Below are positions 1 to 10,000 of a DNA stretch of 64,000 nucleotides, one piece after another. The stretch covers positions 3,286,001-3,350,000 of the forward strand of contig NZ_CP015079.1 of the NCBI RefSeq assembly GCF_001653335.1, read 5' to 3'. A program made the translations under genes and the position numbers. The stretch is from Nocardioides dokdonensis FR1436 (GTDB lineage: Bacteria > Actinomycetota > Actinomycetes > Propionibacteriales > Nocardioidaceae). The notes under the pieces were generated by a model. It was not told the origin of the DNA. It made no database searches and saw only the letters and a list, made by a program, of their open reading frames with translations. The first letter of the stretch is position 1, and each line of letters starts with the position of its first letter.

Positions 1-276
1 CCAGCGGTCCGACGCGAACGCCGATCTGTCCTATTGAGTCACGACAAATGGGCCCTACGCAACAGTTCGTCATCCGAAGCTCCTTCCGAGTCGACTCTTG
101 CCGATCACTCCACAGGTGTCGAAGCCCGCCCGTCCTGCCCTGCCGCCGGCCTCGATTTCGTCCTACACGTCTTGCAGAACGAGGGGTAAGGCCGGCGAAT
201 GGCCTGTGGATAGACGCCTGCGACGGTAGGGCTGTGGACCTTCCGCGACACCTCCTGGACGAGGAGGTGAGGCGCA
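1..276. other. Region upstream of relaxase gene, possible oriT or replication region
   Basis: I see no gene here. Two related motifs lie at 201-213 (GGCCTGTGGATAG) and 230-240 (GGCTGTGGACC), just before the relaxase start. They resemble the actinobacterial DnaA box core TGTGGA(T/C)A. Inverted copies of the same core reappear just after the relaxase stop. A strong ribosome binding site (GAGGAGGTGA, 261-270) precedes the GTG start at 277. MobF relaxases usually have their oriT close by, so this is the natural place to look, but no nic site can be proved from sequence alone. The window edge cuts off whatever lies further upstream. Confidence 0.35.
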
Positions 277-3200
277 GTGACCGTCTCCATGCGCGTGATG
301 TCAGCGGGCACTGGCTACCAGTACCTGCTCAGGAGCGTGGCCGCAGGCGACGGGAACCGGCAGTTGTCGACGCCGCTCACGCGGTACTACACGGAAGCCG
401 GTACACCGCCCGGTCGTTGGGCGGGCTCGGGCCTACACGCACTCGGCCACGGAGAGATCCGGCAGGGCGACGTCGTCGGCGAGCAACAGCTCGCGCTCCT
501 CCTGGGTGGGGGCAGTGATCCGGTCACAGGCTCGCCCCTCGGGCGCGCGTATCCGAATCCCTCATCAAGCCCCGACGAATACGGCTCCGACGCGGCGCAG
601 TCGGCGCGACGAGCAGTCGCCGGATACGACCTAACCTTCAGCGTCCCGAAGTCCGTTTCGGCACTCTGGGGCGTGGCCGACGAGGGCACCCAAGCTCTGG
701 TGGTGGAGGCCCATCACCGAGCGATCGCCGAGGTCCTCGACCTCGTTGAGAGGGAAGTCGCCGCGACTCGTCGCGGAGTCAGTGCGGGTAACGGCGCCGT
801 TGCTCAGGCCGACGTGGTCGGTGTCATCGCGACGGCCTTCGACCATTGGGACTCACGACTCGGCGACCCTCAGCTCCACACCCACGTCGTCGTGTCCAAC
901 AAGGTCCAGACTACGGAGGACGGGCGCTGGCGCAGCCTGGACGGGCGCCCCCTTCACGCAGCGGTCGTCGGCCTGTCGGAGCACTACAACGCGGTGCTGG
1001 CTGACCGGTTCACTCGACTGTTCGGGATCGAGTGGGAACAGCGGGCGCGTGGTCCTGAACGGACATCGGCCTGGGAGTTGGCGCCCGTCCCGGACGACCT
1101 GATCCGCGAATTCTCTTCCCGATCACGCGGCATCGAGATCGAGAAGGATCGCCTGATTGAGGCGTACGTCCGCGACCACGGCAAGCGCCCGTCCTCCGCC
1201 ACGATCATCCGACTCCGGGCCATCGCGACTCTGTCGACCCGGCCGGAGAAGACCATCCGATCGCTTGCGGACCTCACCCTGGAGTGGCGAGGACGGGCGG
1301 GTCAGATCCTTGGGACGGGCGCCCCCGAGTGGGCCCGTCAGATCACTGGCAAGGGGGGCGCCCGTCCCATGCCGGCGGCGCTCCTGCGCGCCGATGACAT
1401 CTCGCTCGATGTAGTCGGCCAGATCGCCGATGCCGTCGTCGATGTTGTCAGCGAAAAGCGGTCGACCTGGCGCCATTGGAACCTCTGGGCCGAGGCCTCA
1501 CGCCAGACAATGGGCTGGAGGTTCCAAAGCGCCGACGACCGCGAGCAGGTCATCGGGCTGATCGTGGCCGACGCCAAGGCTCGGTCGGTCATGTTGACCC
1601 CACCCGATCTCGCGCAGCTCCCGGAGATGTTCCGCCGCGCGGACGGCACCTCACGATTCCGGCCGCACCACTCGACGATCTACTCGTCGACGGATCTTCT
1701 GGCCGCCGAGGATCGGCTGCTCGAACTCAGCTGCCTCACGGATGCGCCGATCGTCGGCGTCGACGGAGTCGCCCGAGCCGCTTCCACGGAGGACGGTCAA
1801 CACCTACTCAGCGACAGCCAGGCCGAGGCCCTTGCGAAGGTCAGCGCGTCTGGACGTCAACTCGACCTGATCGTCGGCCCTGCCGGGGCGGGTAAGACGA
1901 CGGCGATGCATGCCCTCCAACGAGCATGGCGTGCCGAGCACGGACCCGACAGCGTGGTCGGCCTCGCGCCGAGCGCGGTGGCAGCGCAGGTCCTTGCTGA
2001 GGACCTCGGCATCGAATGCGAGAACACCGCCAAGTGGCTCCACGAGTACGACCGTGGCCGGGTCGCGTTGCACGGCGGACAACTTGTGATCCTCGACGAG
2101 GCCACCCTCGCCGGCACCCTGACGCTCGACCGGATCAGCCGAATCGCGGTCGCGGCCGGCGCCAAGCTGCTGTTGGTCGGCGACTGGGCTCAACTCCAGT
2201 CGGTCGACGCCGGCGGTGCCTTCTCGCTGCTCGTCAGCGAACGACTGGACGTTGCCGAACTGACCGAGGTACATCGCTTCGTCAACGAGTGGGAGCGGGA
2301 AGCATCGCTCGACCTCCGCTTTGGACGCAGCGACGTCATTGGGGTGTATGCCGAGCACGGCCGCCTGAACGAGGGAGCGACCGACGAGATGACCGACGCC
2401 GCGTACGCCGCTTGGCGTTCCGACATCAGGTCCGGACGATCCAGCGTGCTCGTCACGGAGGCGACACGGTCCGTCTTCGAGCTCAACAAGCGAGCCCGCG
2501 CCGAGAGGATCCTCGATGGCGACACTCGGGCGAGCACCGAGGTCCGCCTCATCGACGGCAGCCACGCCTCCGAGGGTGACCTGATCATTACCCGACGCAA
2601 CGACCGGCGGCTCAAGCCGTTGCGAGGCGGCTGGGTCCGTAATGGCGACCGGTGGCAGATCCTGAATGTCGGGAGGGACGGGTCCGCCGAGGTGCGCCGG
2701 GTCTCCGGCGCCGGGCACGGCACCGTCAGGCTGCCAGCGTCGTATGTTGCCGAGCACGTCGACCTCGGGTACGCCGTCACCGCCCATCGTGCCCAGGGCA
2801 TCACTGTCGACACCTCGCATGTCGTCGTCTCCGGGACGACGACCCGAGAGAACCTCTACGTGTCGATGACCCGGGGGCGGGAGTGCAACACCGCGTACGT
2901 CGCGCTCGACCAGCCAGACGACAGCCACGCCGCTCCGGAGCCCGACGAAGTGACTGCCCGAACGGTTCTCTACGGCGTCCTCAAACACTCGGGTGTTGAG
3001 TTGTCTGCCCGCCAGACGATTCGTGCCGAGCAGGATGGCTGGGGCTCGATAGCCCAGTTGGGCGCTGAGTACGAAACGATCGCGGCTGCCGCTCAGCGAG
3101 ATCGTTGGGTCGAACTGCTCGATCGCTCGGGGCTCACCCGCGAACAGGTCGACGACGTCGTGCAGTCGGACTCCTTCGGTCCATTGACGGCCGAGCTTCG

Positions 3201-3759
3201 TCGAGCCGAGGCGAACCACTACGACCTCGAGCTCGTCCTGCCGTCGGTCGTTGGGAGGAGGGGCTTCGGAGACGCCGTCGACATCGGCGCCGTCCTCATG
3301 AGTCGCATCAGCCACGAGACTGGGCGTGTCCGCCGCGGGAAGCGCAGCGCCGAGCCCAACCTCATCGCGGGGCTGGTCTCGGCTGCCGACGGTCCGATGG
3401 CGAGGGACATGGCGGATGCGCTGAGAGAGCGAGCTCACCTCATCGAGGGTCGTGCACTTGAGCTCGCGGCATCTGCGGTCGAAACCGATGCGGCATGGCT
3501 CAAGCGACTCGGCGCGGCACCCGAGAACGATGCTGAGCGGCGGCGGTGGATGCGTGACGTCGCGACTGTCGCGGCTTACCGCGACCGCTACGGAATCACT
3601 GCTCGGTCCGAGCTCGGCGAAGAACCCGCGACGTTGGCCCAACGCCGGGACGCCGGTCGAGCTGAACAAGCCATTCGCCGGGCACGGTCCACCTCGAAGG
3701 CCGAGGTCGCCCAGATCGATCACAGGAGGGTGCTCCGACGCGGCACTTCGATCGCGTAG
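277..3759 (+). CDS. MobF (TrwC/TraI-like) conjugative relaxase-helicase
   Basis: This protein would nick oriT DNA, stay covalently bound to the 5' end and unwind the strand for conjugative transfer. The N-terminal third is a TrwC relaxase domain with the metal-binding histidine motif PQLHTHVVVSN at about residues 198-208. The middle carries a RecD/TraA-type helicase: Walker A GPAGAGKTT at about 534-542, Walker B VILDEAT at about 604-610, and a late helicase motif YAVTAHRAQGIT at about 832. At 1160 residues it has a usual length for actinobacterial MobF proteins. The GTG start at 277 has a good ribosome binding site. No coupling protein or type IV secretion gene is visible, so the element is either mobilisable only or continues to the left. 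Confidence 0.93.
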   Translation: MTVSMRVMSAGTGYQYLLRSVAAGDGNRQLSTPLTRYYTEAGTPPGRWAGSGLHALGHGEIRQGDVVGEQQLALLLGGGSDPVTGSPLGRAYPNPSSSPDEYGSDAAQSARRAVAGYDLTFSVPKSVSALWGVADEGTQALVVEAHHRAIAEVLDLVEREVAATRRGVSAGNGAVAQADVVGVIATAFDHWDSRLGDPQLHTHVVVSNKVQTTEDGRWRSLDGRPLHAAVVGLSEHYNAVLADRFTRLFGIEWEQRARGPERTSAWELAPVPDDLIREFSSRSRGIEIEKDRLIEAYVRDHGKRPSSATIIRLRAIATLSTRPEKTIRSLADLTLEWRGRAGQILGTGAPEWARQITGKGGARPMPAALLRADDISLDVVGQIADAVVDVVSEKRSTWRHWNLWAEASRQTMGWRFQSADDREQVIGLIVADAKARSVMLTPPDLAQLPEMFRRADGTSRFRPHHSTIYSSTDLLAAEDRLLELSCLTDAPIVGVDGVARAASTEDGQHLLSDSQAEALAKVSASGRQLDLIVGPAGAGKTTAMHALQRAWRAEHGPDSVVGLAPSAVAAQVLAEDLGIECENTAKWLHEYDRGRVALHGGQLVILDEATLAGTLTLDRISRIAVAAGAKLLLVGDWAQLQSVDAGGAFSLLVSERLDVAELTEVHRFVNEWEREASLDLRFGRSDVIGVYAEHGRLNEGATDEMTDAAYAAWRSDIRSGRSSVLVTEATRSVFELNKRARAERILDGDTRASTEVRLIDGSHASEGDLIITRRNDRRLKPLRGGWVRNGDRWQILNVGRDGSAEVRRVSGAGHGTVRLPASYVAEHVDLGYAVTAHRAQGITVDTSHVVVSGTTTRENLYVSMTRGRECNTAYVALDQPDDSHAAPEPDEVTARTVLYGVLKHSGVELSARQTIRAEQDGWGSIAQLGAEYETIAAAAQRDRWVELLDRSGLTREQVDDVVQSDSFGPLTAELRRAEANHYDLELVLPSVVGRRGFGDAVDIGAVLMSRISHETGRVRRGKRSAEPNLIAGLVSAADGPMARDMADALRERAHLIEGRALELAASAVETDAAWLKRLGAAPENDAERRRWMRDVATVAAYRDRYGITARSELGEEPATLAQRRDAGRAEQAIRRARSTSKAEVAQIDHRRVLRRGTSIA

Positions 3760-3808
3760 GTCCACAGGTCGGCGTTGGTCCCGGCTATCCACCACTCTGT
3801 CCACAGCC
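3759..3808. repeat. Inverted copies of TGTGGA-type motifs after the relaxase gene
   Basis: GGTCCACAGG (3759-3768) and GTCCACAGCC (3799-3808) are on the opposite strand relative to CCTGTGGA and GGCTGTGGAC upstream of the relaxase. GTCCACAGCC is the exact reverse complement of 230-239. A related CTATCCACC lies between them. The motifs resemble DnaA boxes, so they could be part of an origin, or they could be recognition sites linked to the relaxase. Short motifs of this kind are common, so this is a weak call. Confidence 0.35.
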
Positions 3809-3866
3809 AGTCCCGGCCGCGTCGAGCAGTGCCACGTTCGGTCACACGAACCGAAGGGAGAACCCA

Positions 3867-4184
3867 ATGCTTGCCCTGCTCTGGAACCTCAGCGCCGCCA
3901 TCCGCGGCTACTTGCGCTTCTACATGCCGACCAACCGCGCCCTCGACTGGCTTCGGACGCCGCACGGCCTCAAATGGGCCGTTCCCGTCGCGCTCATCGC
4001 AGTGCCGGGCTACCTGGCCGTGATGGCCATCGTTGCTCAGTTCGCGCTGCGCCCCGGTCTCGGGTGGCTCAACGTTCTGGTACTCCTCTGCTTTTGGAAC
4101 TCTGCCAAGTTCGCCTGCATGGCGACGCTCAGCCTGCCGATGCTGGTGAAGCGCTTCGTCGCTTCCGCCCGTACTTCTTCCTGA
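3867..4184 (+). CDS. Small membrane protein next to relaxase
   Basis: This is a 105-residue protein with two hydrophobic segments, roughly residues 36-58 (VPVALIAVPGYLAVMAIVAQ) and 64-90. They follow a basic, aromatic N-terminal part. I recall similar proteins beside MobF relaxases on actinobacterial plasmids and integrative elements, often labelled 'sulfate permease' on weak grounds. It is far too short to be a transporter of that kind. AAGGGAGAACCC just upstream gives a ribosome binding site for the ATG at 3867. Its 3' end overlaps the end of the opposite-strand GIY-YIG-like gene. It may be a mating-pair or surface accessory protein, but no function can be shown. Confidence 0.7.
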   Translation: MLALLWNLSAAIRGYLRFYMPTNRALDWLRTPHGLKWAVPVALIAVPGYLAVMAIVAQFALRPGLGWLNVLVLLCFWNSAKFACMATLSLPMLVKRFVASARTSS

Positions 4185-5423
4185 GCGCGGAGAGCTGAGT
4201 CCGCAGCGGGTTGCGCGCCACCTTGTCCAAGTTCAGGGGCGGGTCCAGCTGTAGCAGCACCTGAGTCTCCACATCGCCGAGGGTGTCGGCGTCGGCGACC
4301 GGCACTGCGACTAGCCGAAGGTGTTCGTGCATCCAAGCCGTCAGCCTGGCTCGTCGATCTCTTGATCGCCTCGCGATTCAGCGAGGACGGACCCGAGGCT
4401 GAGTCGAAAAGTCGAAAACTCGTGACGCCCGCCGAGGTGCATCGTCTTGATGCGGCCCCACAGCGTGTTCTTCGACTTCCTGCCACCGGACCGCGTTGCG
4501 CCCGCCAGCCCGGCGTAGATGAGGCCAGGTTCAACCGGCTGTTGAAGGCCGGTCGACAGGTCGGCAGCGCCCCCGCTATCCACCCACCAGCTGTACAAGC
4601 CGGGGGAGCGGAACAACGCGGCGCCGGTGGCCAGAAAATCGTCGGGCGAGATCGCCCCGCCAGCCCGCAATAGTCGGGCGATCAGCTCCTCGACGTCGGG
4701 TCGTAGACCCGCGGATGTGGATTCGGGCGCGCTCGGGCGGCCGTACCAAGAAAGCCGTGGCCCGAGTGCCAGACCGGCAAGGGGCTCGACAACCTCTGCG
4801 CCCTCCGACCGCAACCCCTCGCGGATGGCGTCGGCGTATGCCGAACCGGCGTGGACTTCGACAGTCAGACCATCGAGTGACCCCAGAGACTCGCGCAGGG
4901 TGCCGACGACCCGCGCTCCCCATTCTCGGCGGTACTCGCGGGAGGTCGCACTCAGTCGGAGGTCGTACGGCTCGAGCTCGTCGTCGGGTGCGACGAGTCC
5001 GTGCTGGGCGGAGAGGATGAACCAGGGAACCCCCGCGAGCTCGGCGTAGGCCCGTCCCTTTCGAAAGAGAGGTGACACGTACAGGTCCTTCGCGGACGCC
5101 GCGGTTGATAGCTTCCGCTTCACGCAGCCGATCAAGATGACGTCGGCCGATGCCGATGCGTCCGTTCGGGCTATCGGACGGGCGAGTGGCAGACGGGTTG
5201 GAGCCGGCGGCGCGCCGCTGCGGACGAACGTCACGGATTCTCCGATCCGCACGTTGGCGGTCGAGAACCCGGGCCAGCCGCTTCGTGCGCCCTTCCAGAA
5301 CGCGCTGTGGTCGTACGCGGAGCGAGGGAGCCCGCCCACCAGTGCCTCGAGGTCGTCCCACCGCAGGGTGACCGAGTCAGTGACAGGTGCAAGCAGAGAT
5401 CGCAGCGGGGTCCAGTCGGCCAT
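4129..5423 (-). pseudogene. DUF7662-DUF6884-GIY-YIG-like protein, frameshifted near its C-terminus
   Basis: The main reading frame (5423 to 4341, 360 residues) has three parts. Residues 5-70 resemble DUF7662. Residues 95-225 resemble DUF6884 (motifs GCVKRKLS, SPLFRKGRAYAE, FILSAQHGLV). From about 265 there is a GIY-YIG-like nuclease region (GLYSWWVD, GLIYAGLAG, HLGGRHEFSTFRLSLG). The frame then stops at 4341. The expected rest of the family (LTAWMHEHLRLVAVPV through QLSALRKKYG) continues in the next frame down to 4129, so one base has been lost or gained near 4345-4352. Without the shift the product would be about 430 residues. It is divergent from the BREX operon and shares its palindromic promoter region, so it could be defence-associated. 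A sequencing error is also possible. Confidence 0.7.
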
Positions 5424-5432
5424 AGGCCCAGT

Positions 5433-5452
5433 CTGTCGGAGTTGTCCGACAG
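5433..5452. promoter_or_regulatory. Perfect 8-bp-arm palindrome, likely operator of the defence operon
   Basis: CTGTCGGA-GTTG-TCCGACAG is a perfect inverted repeat in the divergent gap between the GIY-YIG-like gene and the small HTH gene. A second, degenerate copy with the same 4-nt spacer lies at 5742-5761 before brxA. The likely binding protein is the HTH protein encoded between the two sites. Binding is inferred. Confidence 0.65.
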
Positions 5453-5538
5453 AACCCCACTAAACCGGCACCATCCTCTACTAGGCTCGGTCATACCCAG
5501 CTAGATCAGGTTTCGCCGACCCGGAGGGCTACGACGAC

Positions 5539-5739
5539 ATGTCCGAACCTTGGTTGTCAGCCGACGACATCGCCGCCCACTTGGGCGTCACGAAGGACAC
5601 CGTCTACGCGTGGATCTCCGACAAGGCGATGCCCGCCCACAAGGTCGGCCGCCTCTGGAAGTTCCAGGCCAGCGAAGTTGACGCATGGGTCCGAACGGGC
5701 GGGGCGGCTGCTCCCGACGAATCAGGTCCGTCCCGGTAG
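5539..5739 (+). CDS. Excisionase/MerR-type HTH DNA-binding protein, likely regulator of the BREX operon
   Basis: This 66-residue protein is essentially one winged-helix HTH_17 domain: LSADDIAAHLGVTKDTVYAW is the helix-turn-helix, followed by the wing KVGRLWKFQASEVDAWV. Proteins of this size serve as excisionases or as small transcription regulators. Its position as first gene before brxA, with palindromes on both sides (5433-5452 and 5742-5761), favours a regulatory role. BREX loci are often controlled by a small DNA-binding protein encoded at their start. GGAGGG lies about 10 nt before the ATG. No recombinase gene is adjacent, which argues against an excisionase. Confidence 0.75.
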   Translation: MSEPWLSADDIAAHLGVTKDTVYAWISDKAMPAHKVGRLWKFQASEVDAWVRTGGAAAPDESGPSR

Positions 5740-5741
5740 TT

Positions 5742-5761
5742 CTGTCGGACGACCCCGATAT
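5742..5761. promoter_or_regulatory. Degenerate second copy of the operator, before brxA
   Basis: CTGTCGGA-CGAC-CCCGATAT repeats the left arm of the 5433-5452 palindrome exactly. Its right arm agrees at five or six of eight positions with the same 4-nt spacing. It lies between the HTH gene and brxA. This is consistent with a second, weaker site for the same regulator. Confidence 0.5.
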
Positions 5762-5802
5762 CCTGATCGACTTTGTTCATGACCAGCCAGTAGGAGGTAC
5801 AC

Positions 5803-6414
5803 ATGGTGACGGCCACGCCAAGCGAGTCGCGCTACGCGCTGTCGTTCACGACGGGTGCTCTCCTCGCGCGCGAAGGGTCATTGCTCGCACCCGTCTACGT
5901 CGAGGTCCGCAACTGGGAGAAGGTCCGCGACCGAGCGGTGGAGGACAACCTCCTCCAGGCGCGCACGCATCGGACGGGCGTACGCCTGGTACGCGAGACG
6001 GTGAAGCGGCTCTCGGTGCTCACCGATCGGGAGGTCGAGCTCATGGACGAACTGACGGCCCCTGAGCGTGGCCACCTCATGTGGGTGGCCGCCTGTCGAC
6101 GCTACGGCCTCATCGGAGAGTTCGCCGAGGAAGTTGTCCGCGAGCGGTTTCTCCTCCTCGCCTCCACGCTGCGATACGAGGACTTCGACGGCTTCGTGCG
6201 GAGTAAGGCCCTGTGGCATGACGAGTTGGCCACGATCAAGGACTCAACGATGCAGAAACTTCGCTCGAACGTGTTCAAGATGCTGGTGGAGGCGGAGTTG
6301 TTGTCCGAGAGCTGCCAGATCATCCCCGCCGTCCTGTCGGACCGGATCGCTGCACTGCTTAGCGACCGTGCCCCCAGCGACATGCGCTTCTTCCCGACGA
6401 GGAGTGCTGCCTGA
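5803..6414 (+). CDS. brxA: BREX protein BrxA (DUF1819)
   Basis: BrxA is a small DNA-binding core protein of type-1 BREX phage defence. The 203-residue length fits the family, and the sequence has the typical pattern: an N-terminal SFTTGALLAREG, a middle GHLMWVAACRRYGLIGEFA stretch and a C-terminal winged-helix-like part ending in the polar DMRFFPTRS. The ATG at 5803 follows GTAGGAGGT, a strong ribosome binding site. Its TGA overlaps the ATG of brxB by one base, so the two are translationally coupled. It follows the HTH regulator and the second palindrome, which suggests that transcription of the core BREX genes is controlled here. Confidence 0.9.
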   Translation: MVTATPSESRYALSFTTGALLAREGSLLAPVYVEVRNWEKVRDRAVEDNLLQARTHRTGVRLVRETVKRLSVLTDREVELMDELTAPERGHLMWVAACRRYGLIGEFAEEVVRERFLLLASTLRYEDFDGFVRSKALWHDELATIKDSTMQKLRSNVFKMLVEAELLSESCQIIPAVLSDRIAALLSDRAPSDMRFFPTRSAA

Positions 6415-7016
6415 TGCAGACGGCTGATCTGAACGAGCAGGAGGCGCACCTGCTCGCTGTCCTCAGCGGCAAGCGGTTCCTCCAGATGGAGGGCCTCAGT
6501 AACGAGGTTCCGTTCTTCATCTATCCCTACGCGCCGGAGGCGTCCCTCGCGGTGGCGCAGGCGAAGAAGCGGATCAAGACAAAGCTCTCGACCCAGCACG
6601 GCATCACTGTGCGCGAGGTGAACCTCTATGACCTGTCGGTCGAGATCCTCAAGGAGCGCGGCGTGTGGGAGCGTGTTCTCACGGTCGAGCCCGGTCAGGA
6701 CAAGGAAGACTTCCGTGAGCTGCTCCAGGGCATGCTCGACCCGCAGCTCCACATTGCGCCGGCGATCCGTGCAAAGATCGAGGACGACGCCTTCGACATC
6801 TTCTTCCTCACGGGTATTGGCGAGGTCTTCCCCTACATCCGGTCACACAACGTCCTCAACAACCTCCAGAGCGTCGTGACCGGCAAGCCCATGCTCATGT
6901 TCTTCCCCGGCCGATACGAGCAGTCCGACACTCTCGGCTCCTCGCTTGTCCTGTTCGGGCGGCTGAAGGACGACCAGTACTACCGAGCCAAGAACATCTT
7001 GGAACAGGAAGCGTGA
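6414..7016 (+). CDS. brxB: BREX protein BrxB (DUF1788)
   Basis: BrxB is a core type-1 BREX component of unknown biochemical role. The 200 residues match the DUF1788 family: an N-terminal half with IYPYAPEASLAVAQAKKRI, a central acidic and hydrophobic region, and the C-terminal motif ARSSPTSG-region equivalent GIGEVFPYIRSHNVLNNLQ followed by PMLMFFPGRYEQ. That last arrangement (GxGxxxPxIRSHxxLNxL, then FxPGxY) is characteristic of the family. It starts inside the last base of brxA and is followed four bases later by brxC, so it sits firmly inside the operon. Confidence 0.9.
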   Translation: MQTADLNEQEAHLLAVLSGKRFLQMEGLSNEVPFFIYPYAPEASLAVAQAKKRIKTKLSTQHGITVREVNLYDLSVEILKERGVWERVLTVEPGQDKEDFRELLQGMLDPQLHIAPAIRAKIEDDAFDIFFLTGIGEVFPYIRSHNVLNNLQSVVTGKPMLMFFPGRYEQSDTLGSSLVLFGRLKDDQYYRAKNILEQEA

Positions 7017-7020
7017 CCCG

Positions 7021-10000
7021 ATGCGGCTGAACGAGATCTTCGCCAAGGACGTCCAGCGCCCGATCGAGGGCGTCATCAAGGCGGACGACGTTGCACACCT
7101 GGGCACGGAGGTCGAGGAGTACGTCCTCACCAACGAAGCCGCCAAGGGCCTGGAACTCTTGCTCGAGGCGTACACCAACTACACGAACGCCAACGGCGTC
7201 TGGATCTCAGGCTTCTTCGGATCCGGCAAGTCGCACCTGTTGAAGATGCTTGCCCACCTCCTCGGTGACGTCGAGGGGCAGGACTTCGACCGGGCCAAGG
7301 TGTCGGAGAGCTTCCGCGCCAAGGCCAGCGGCGCCTTCTTGCCGGCGCTTCTCACCAAGGCAGAGCGCATCCAGGCCAAGAGCCTGCTGTTCAACATTGA
7401 CCAGAAGGCCACGCTGATCACCAAGGACCAGACAGACGCCTTGCTCAAGGTGTTCGTCAAGGTCTTCGACGAGAGCCGGGGCTACTACGGCAACCAGGGT
7501 CACGTCGCACGGCTCGAACGCGACCTCGACATCCGCGGTCAGTACGGCGCATTCAAGGACGCGTTCGAGCGGATCGCCGGCATCCCGTGGACGCAGGGCC
7601 GCGAGCAAAGCGCGCTGGAAGGCGCAAGCATCGACCGCGCGTTCGCCGAGGTCAACGGCGAAGCCACTAACGGCATCATCAAGCAGTATCAGGCGTCCTA
7701 CGCCGTCTCCATCGAAGACTTCGCCGACGAGGTCAAGGGGTGGCTCGACAGGCAGCCCGAGGGCTACCGCCTCAACTTCTATGTCGACGAAGTCGGTCAG
7801 TTCATCGGCTCGAACACCCACCTGATGCTCAACCTGCAGACGATTGCGGAGAGCCTCAACACCAAGTGCGCCGGACGCGCATGGGTGATGGTGACCTCGC
7901 AGGAGGACATGGACAAGGTCGTCGGTGACCGCACCAAGCAGCAAGGCAACGATTTCTCGAAGATCCAGGCGCGCTTCCAGACCCGCGTCAAGCTCACCAG
8001 CGCCGATGTCGAGGAGGTCATCCGTAAGCGCCTGCTCGACAAGAACGATGATGGTGCCTCGGAGCTCAAGTCGATCTACGCCAAGGAATCGGCCAACTTC
8101 AAGACGCTGTTCGACTTCGTCGACGGCGCGAAGACCTACCGCAACTACACCGACGAGCAGCACTTCGTCGGCACCTACCCCTTCGTGAGCTACCAGTTCC
8201 CGCTGTTCCAGGCTGCGATCGAGGGCATCTCCGACCACAACGTCTTCGAGGGCCGCAACAGTTCAGTTGGTGAGCGTTCGATGCTTGGCGTCGTCCAGCA
8301 GGTCGCCAAGGACATTGGCAACGTCGAGCTCGGCACGCTGGCCACCTTCGACCACATGTTCGCCGGTATCCGCGCTTCGTTGAAGTCTGCGGCGCAGCGC
8401 TCGATCGACGTTGCCGAGCGCAACCTCGACAACAAGCTCGCGATCCGCCTGCTCAAGGCGCTCTTCCTCGTCAAGTACGTCGAGAGCTTCCATGCCACTC
8501 CCCGAAACCTGACTGTCCTCGTTTACGACCGCTTCGGACTCGACCTGCCCGCGCTCGCGGATGACGTGAAGGAGGCGTTGACACTCCTGGAGACGCAGAC
8601 CTACGTCCAGCGCAATGGCAACGTCTACGAGTACCTCACCAACGAAGAGCAGGTCATCGAGGAGGAGATCAAGAACGTCGACATCGACGCCTCCGAGGTC
8701 AGCGCCCAGCTCTTCAAGATCCTCTCTGGCGACGTCGTCAAGACCAGCAAGATCCGTTACGCGAAGAACGGGCAGGACTTCCCGTTCGGGTTCAAGCTGG
8801 ACGACCAGGTCCATGGGCCGCAGAAGGAGCTCTCGGTTCACTTCGTCACCCCGGACTACCCGTACACCCCGGACGAGACGCGGATGCACAGCGCAGGCAA
8901 GGACGAGGTGCGGGTCATACTCGAACCCGATGAGCGTGTGCTCTCAGACCTGCGACTGCTGCTCAAGACCGACAAGTACACCAAGCGCAAGCGGACCACC
9001 TCGCTCTCGGCGATCGAGGAGCAGATCCTTCAATCGAAGGCGACCCTGAACCGGGAGCGGGAGAAGGAGCTCGTCCAGCGCATTCAGGGTGCTGTGGGCA
9101 AGTCCACGCTCGTCATCAACGCCGCCGATGTGGCCGCGACCTCGACCGATGCTCTCGGCCGCATGACCGAGGGGTTCCAGGAGCTCATCAGCCGCACGTA
9201 CACCCAGCTCAAACTGCTCGGCGGCGTCACCTACAGTGAGCAGCAAGTCGCCGGGGCCGCGAACCCCGACAGCGGCTTGTTCGACGCCGACGCCCTGCTC
9301 AAGATCAACCAGCCCGCCGAAGAAGTCCTGTCCACCATTCTCCGCAAGGACGCACAGGGCGAGCAGGTGACGATGAAGGCGATCGTCGATACCTTCCAGG
9401 CCAAGCCTTACGGCTGGGATCTCGCCTCGATCGAGGTGATCGTCGCGTCACTGATCGGCGCATCGAAGATCACCCTGACTGTCGACGGCAACGTCCTCAA
9501 GCGCAGCGAAGTCGCCACCGCACTGCGCAACACGCAGAAGCACTCGCACGAGATCGTCGCCCCCCAGAAGACCTTCGACGAGCGCAAGGTGGCGAGCTTC
9601 CGCAAATTCTGCACTGACTTCTTCGACGAAGGTAATGCGCCGAAGGACCCGTTGGAGCTCGCCCGCCATGGCGGCGACAAACTCAAGGGCAAGCTCGACG
9701 AGCTGAAGGCCACCGTGAGCAGCTCCAAGTATCCGTTCGTCGAGCAGCTCAGTGGTCCCATTGGCCTCCTGGAGCAGACCGTCGGCAAGTCCGACGACTG
9801 GTACCTCAACGACTTCAACGTCGGCGACGACCTGCTCGAGGCCAAGGAGAATCTCATCGACCCGATTCAGTCGTTCCTCAGCGGACCGCAGCGGTCGATC
9901 TACGACGAGGGCTCGGCGCTGCTGTCCATCCATAGCAGCAACCTCAGCTATCTGGCACCGGGCAGCGACGAGGCCGTCAAGAACGCGCTCACGGACCGGG

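Noticed and set aside
1804..3867. 687-residue open frame antisense to the relaxase gene
   Set aside because: It is a GC-rich shadow of the relaxase frame with no motif and no ribosome binding site.
6330..6345. CTGTCGGA inside brxA as a further operator copy
   Set aside because: It lies in coding sequence, has no second arm and the 8-mer is not rare in GC-rich DNA.
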